Assembly: GCA_019694435.1 (NCBI GenBank)
Contig: JAIBBZ010000041.1
Location: 1-41,908, forward strand
Source of the DNA: Pirellulales bacterium
Lineage (GTDB): Bacteria; Planctomycetota; Planctomycetia; Pirellulales; JAEUIK01
DNA: 41,908 bases
Direction of reading: 5' to 3'
Part shown: positions 40,724-41,908 of the stretch, one piece after another
How the letters are laid out: each line of letters opens with the position of its first letter
Numbering within the stretch: position 1 is the first letter of the stretch
Program-made: the position numbers and the translations under genes
Notes under the pieces: generated by a model
The model's database searches: none
What the model saw: only the letters and a program-made list of their open reading frames with translations
Told to the model about the DNA's origin: nothing

Positions 40724-41634
40724 GCGGACCTCGTGTCACGATCGGGCCGTTGAAAGAGCCACGGCTGGACGCGGCGCAAGTCGCGAACGAGATCGGAGAT
40801 GCCCTCGGCTGCGCCGGCCACGAGGTAGCCCTGCGGCTGCATGATCTGCTTGATATGCCCCAGCACCTTTTTCTTGGATTCGGTGTCGAAGTAGATCAAG
40901 ACGTTCTTGACGAACACCACGTCGAAGGGTTCGACGCGCAGCGGGTCCATCAGGTTGTGCTGCTTGAACTGGATCTTGCTGAGCAGCGCCGGTTTGAGCT
41001 GCCAGATGTTGGCGCCGATGGCCTTGGTGAAGAATTTTTGCTTGTAGTCGTCGGGAACCAGCCGCATGGCGCGCTCGTTGAACGTGCCGGCTTTAGCTTG
41101 CTCGAGCGCCCCGACGCCGATGTCGGTCGCCACGATCTGCACCTGAGATTGCTGCGACCAGTTGGGCAGGCAGTCGGCAATGCAGCAGGCAATCGTCGCG
41201 GCTTCGTCGCCCGTGCTGGCGGCGGCCGACCAGACGCGGAGCCGGCGCTTGGTGGCCCCCTGCGTGCGATGGTGCTCAGGCAGAAACGTGTTGCGGAACC
41301 AGCCCCAATGGACCTCGTCGCGGAACAGATAGGTCTCGTGGGTGGTGATTTCCTGCAGGAACGCGTCCCATTCCGGATCGAGCGGGTTAAGCCGCTGCAA
41401 GTGCAGGAAGTAGGCGCCAAAATCAGGCACGCCGGTGGCCCGCAGCCGCCGGCGCACGCGGTTAGACAGCAGGATCTTTTTCTGCGGCGAGATGCGGATG
41501 CCGGTCTGCTTGTAGATCAACTCGGCATACTTCGCCATCAACTCGTCGGCGACGAGTTCATGCTGGCCGGTGCCGACCGCGGTCGGAACTGCGGCAGCTG
41601 CGGATAAGGGGTTGGTCGGCGTAAGCATCGGCAT
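40720..41634 (-). CDS. cheR: Chemotaxis protein methyltransferase CheR
   Basis: A 304-residue CheR that methylates receptor glutamates with SAM. The N-terminal helical domain (LIYKQTGIRISPQKKILLSNR) and ITTHETYLFRDEVHW precede the SAM fold: VWSAAASTGDEAATIA, VATDIGVGALEQAK, NLMDP and VVFVKNVLIYFD. The usual CSTGEE core here reads ASTGDE. The C-terminal GAAEGISDLVRDL block is present. No pentapeptide-binding tether is visible. ATG 41634 was chosen over GTG 41658, and neither has a strong ribosome site. The stop overlaps the cheA start by 4 bp (ATGA). A hairpin separates it from the upstream MCP gene. No cheB is in the window, though one could lie beyond the right edge. Confidence 0.92.
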   Translation of the reverse strand: MPMLTPTNPLSAAAAVPTAVGTGQHELVADELMAKYAELIYKQTGIRISPQKKILLSNRVRRRLRATGVPDFGAYFLHLQRLNPLDPEWDAFLQEITTHETYLFRDEVHWGWFRNTFLPEHHRTQGATKRRLRVWSAAASTGDEAATIACCIADCLPNWSQQSQVQIVATDIGVGALEQAKAGTFNERAMRLVPDDYKQKFFTKAIGANIWQLKPALLSKIQFKQHNLMDPLRVEPFDVVFVKNVLIYFDTESKKKVLGHIKQIMQPQGYLVAGAAEGISDLVRDLRRVQPWLFQRPDRDTRSA

Positions 41635-41702
41635 ATTCCGAGGGGGGGTTATGCCCACTGAGTTCGAACAGCGAGTCGGTGGAGAGGGGCCAAAACCCCG
41701 GC

Positions 41703-41738
41703 GGCCCGGCGAACCGCACGAGCGCGGTTCGCCGGGCC
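41703..41738 (-). terminator. Long hairpin between the MCP and cheR genes
   Basis: A perfect 15-bp inverted repeat (GGCCCGGCGAACCGC at 41703-41717 and its complement at 41724-41738) encloses a 6-nt loop. It starts 22 bp after the MCP stop on the minus strand. The downstream side has TTTT in a G-rich context, not a long T tract. It may partially terminate MCP transcripts or protect their 3' end while letting some polymerase into cheR-cheA. Confidence 0.5.
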
Positions 41739-41760
41739 AGGGTTGGCCGCGGGCGTGGGT

Positions 41761-41908
41761 CTACTCGGTCTTGAAGCGGCTGACCATGTCGCGAAGGCCG
41801 GCGGACTGAGCCCCGAGCTCTTCGCTGCTGGACGCCATCTCCTCGCTGCCGGCGGCGGATTGCTCCGTCACCTGGGCGATGTTCTGGATGGCGCAGGCCA
41901 CTTCCTTG
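41761..41908 (-). CDS. Methyl-accepting chemotaxis protein, C-terminal end only
   Basis: The last 49 codons of a chemoreceptor, entering from the right edge and ending at TAG (41763-41761). The sequence AIQNIAQVTEQSAAGSEEMA followed by a Ser/Glu-rich helix and ending GLRDMVSRFKTE is the typical distal methylation-helix end of MCPs. It includes candidate methylation sites (SEE, SSEE). No C-terminal CheR-binding pentapeptide follows. The receptor presumably feeds the CheA encoded downstream on the same strand. Confidence 0.9.
   Translation of the reverse strand, partial: KEVACAIQNIAQVTEQSAAGSEEMASSSEELGAQSAGLRDMVSRFKTE

Overview
The window reads as a chromosomal segment of a free-living planctomycete, probably of the Pirellulales type. 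The base composition is high in GC throughout. The gene families are the strongest clue: a DUF1559 protein with a prepilin-like N-terminus, a large secreted DUF1549/DUF1553 cytochrome-like protein paired with a PPC-domain protein, an iduronate-sulfatase-type sulfatase, several Gfo/Idh/MocA proteins (one with a twin-arginine leader), and an N-terminal fragment resembling DUF1598 proteins. This assignment comes from family recognition only; no rRNA, tRNA, CRISPR array, insertion sequence or prophage was seen.

Layout. 1-346 (-): edge-truncated secreted protein with an Asn/Gly-rich linker. 718-3514 (+): an FHA-GAF-sigma54 activator followed by the CheY-P phosphatase CheX. 3647-4756 (+): Gfo/Idh/MocA oxidoreductase. 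4804-6595 (-): a DHH-like conserved protein of unknown function and a TIGR04283-type glycosyltransferase. 6812-8843 (+): FkbM methyltransferase and family 2 glycosyltransferase. 8840-9319 (-): secreted thioredoxin-like protein. 9958-10980 (+): a Gfo/Idh-like protein lacking the EKP motif, behind an intergenic region with a G10 tract. 11054-17766 (-): the DUF1549/DUF1553 and PPC genes, then the DUF1559 gene, which ends at a textbook intrinsic terminator. 18310-20413 (+): TM2 protein, class II aldolase, and a protein with a HEPN-like RNxxxH motif. 20439-23703 (-): secreted alpha/beta hydrolase, Ser/Thr kinase and D-2-hydroxyacid dehydrogenase. 24019-29584 (+): MATE transporter, sulfatase, BNR-propeller protein, MoaD-like protein, VOC protein and DUF1801 protein. 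29609-31732 (-): LTA-synthase-like membrane sulfatase-fold enzyme. 32327-36134 (+): DoxX-like membrane protein, Tat-exported Gfo/Idh protein, sugar isomerase and a PHA-system protein. 36183-41908 (-): chemotaxis cluster in the transcribed order MCP (partial), CheR, CheA, CheC, CheD, CheY.

How it works together. The right end is a compact chemotaxis signalling operon: receptor, methyltransferase, a CheA with two HPt domains, the CheC phosphatase with its partner deamidase CheD, and CheY. A second phosphatase of the same superfamily, CheX, sits alone at the left end beside a sigma-54 activator. No cheB or cheW is visible; they may lie beyond the right edge. Much of the remainder concerns secreted or surface carbohydrate metabolism (sulfatase, esterase, oxidoreductases, isomerase, glycosyltransferases), as is usual in planctomycetes.

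The best candidate for an undescribed system is the translationally coupled BNR beta-propeller / MoaD-like pair at 27262-28670, in which the ubiquitin-fold protein ends in Gly-Gly and no sulfurtransferase or cofactor gene lies nearby.
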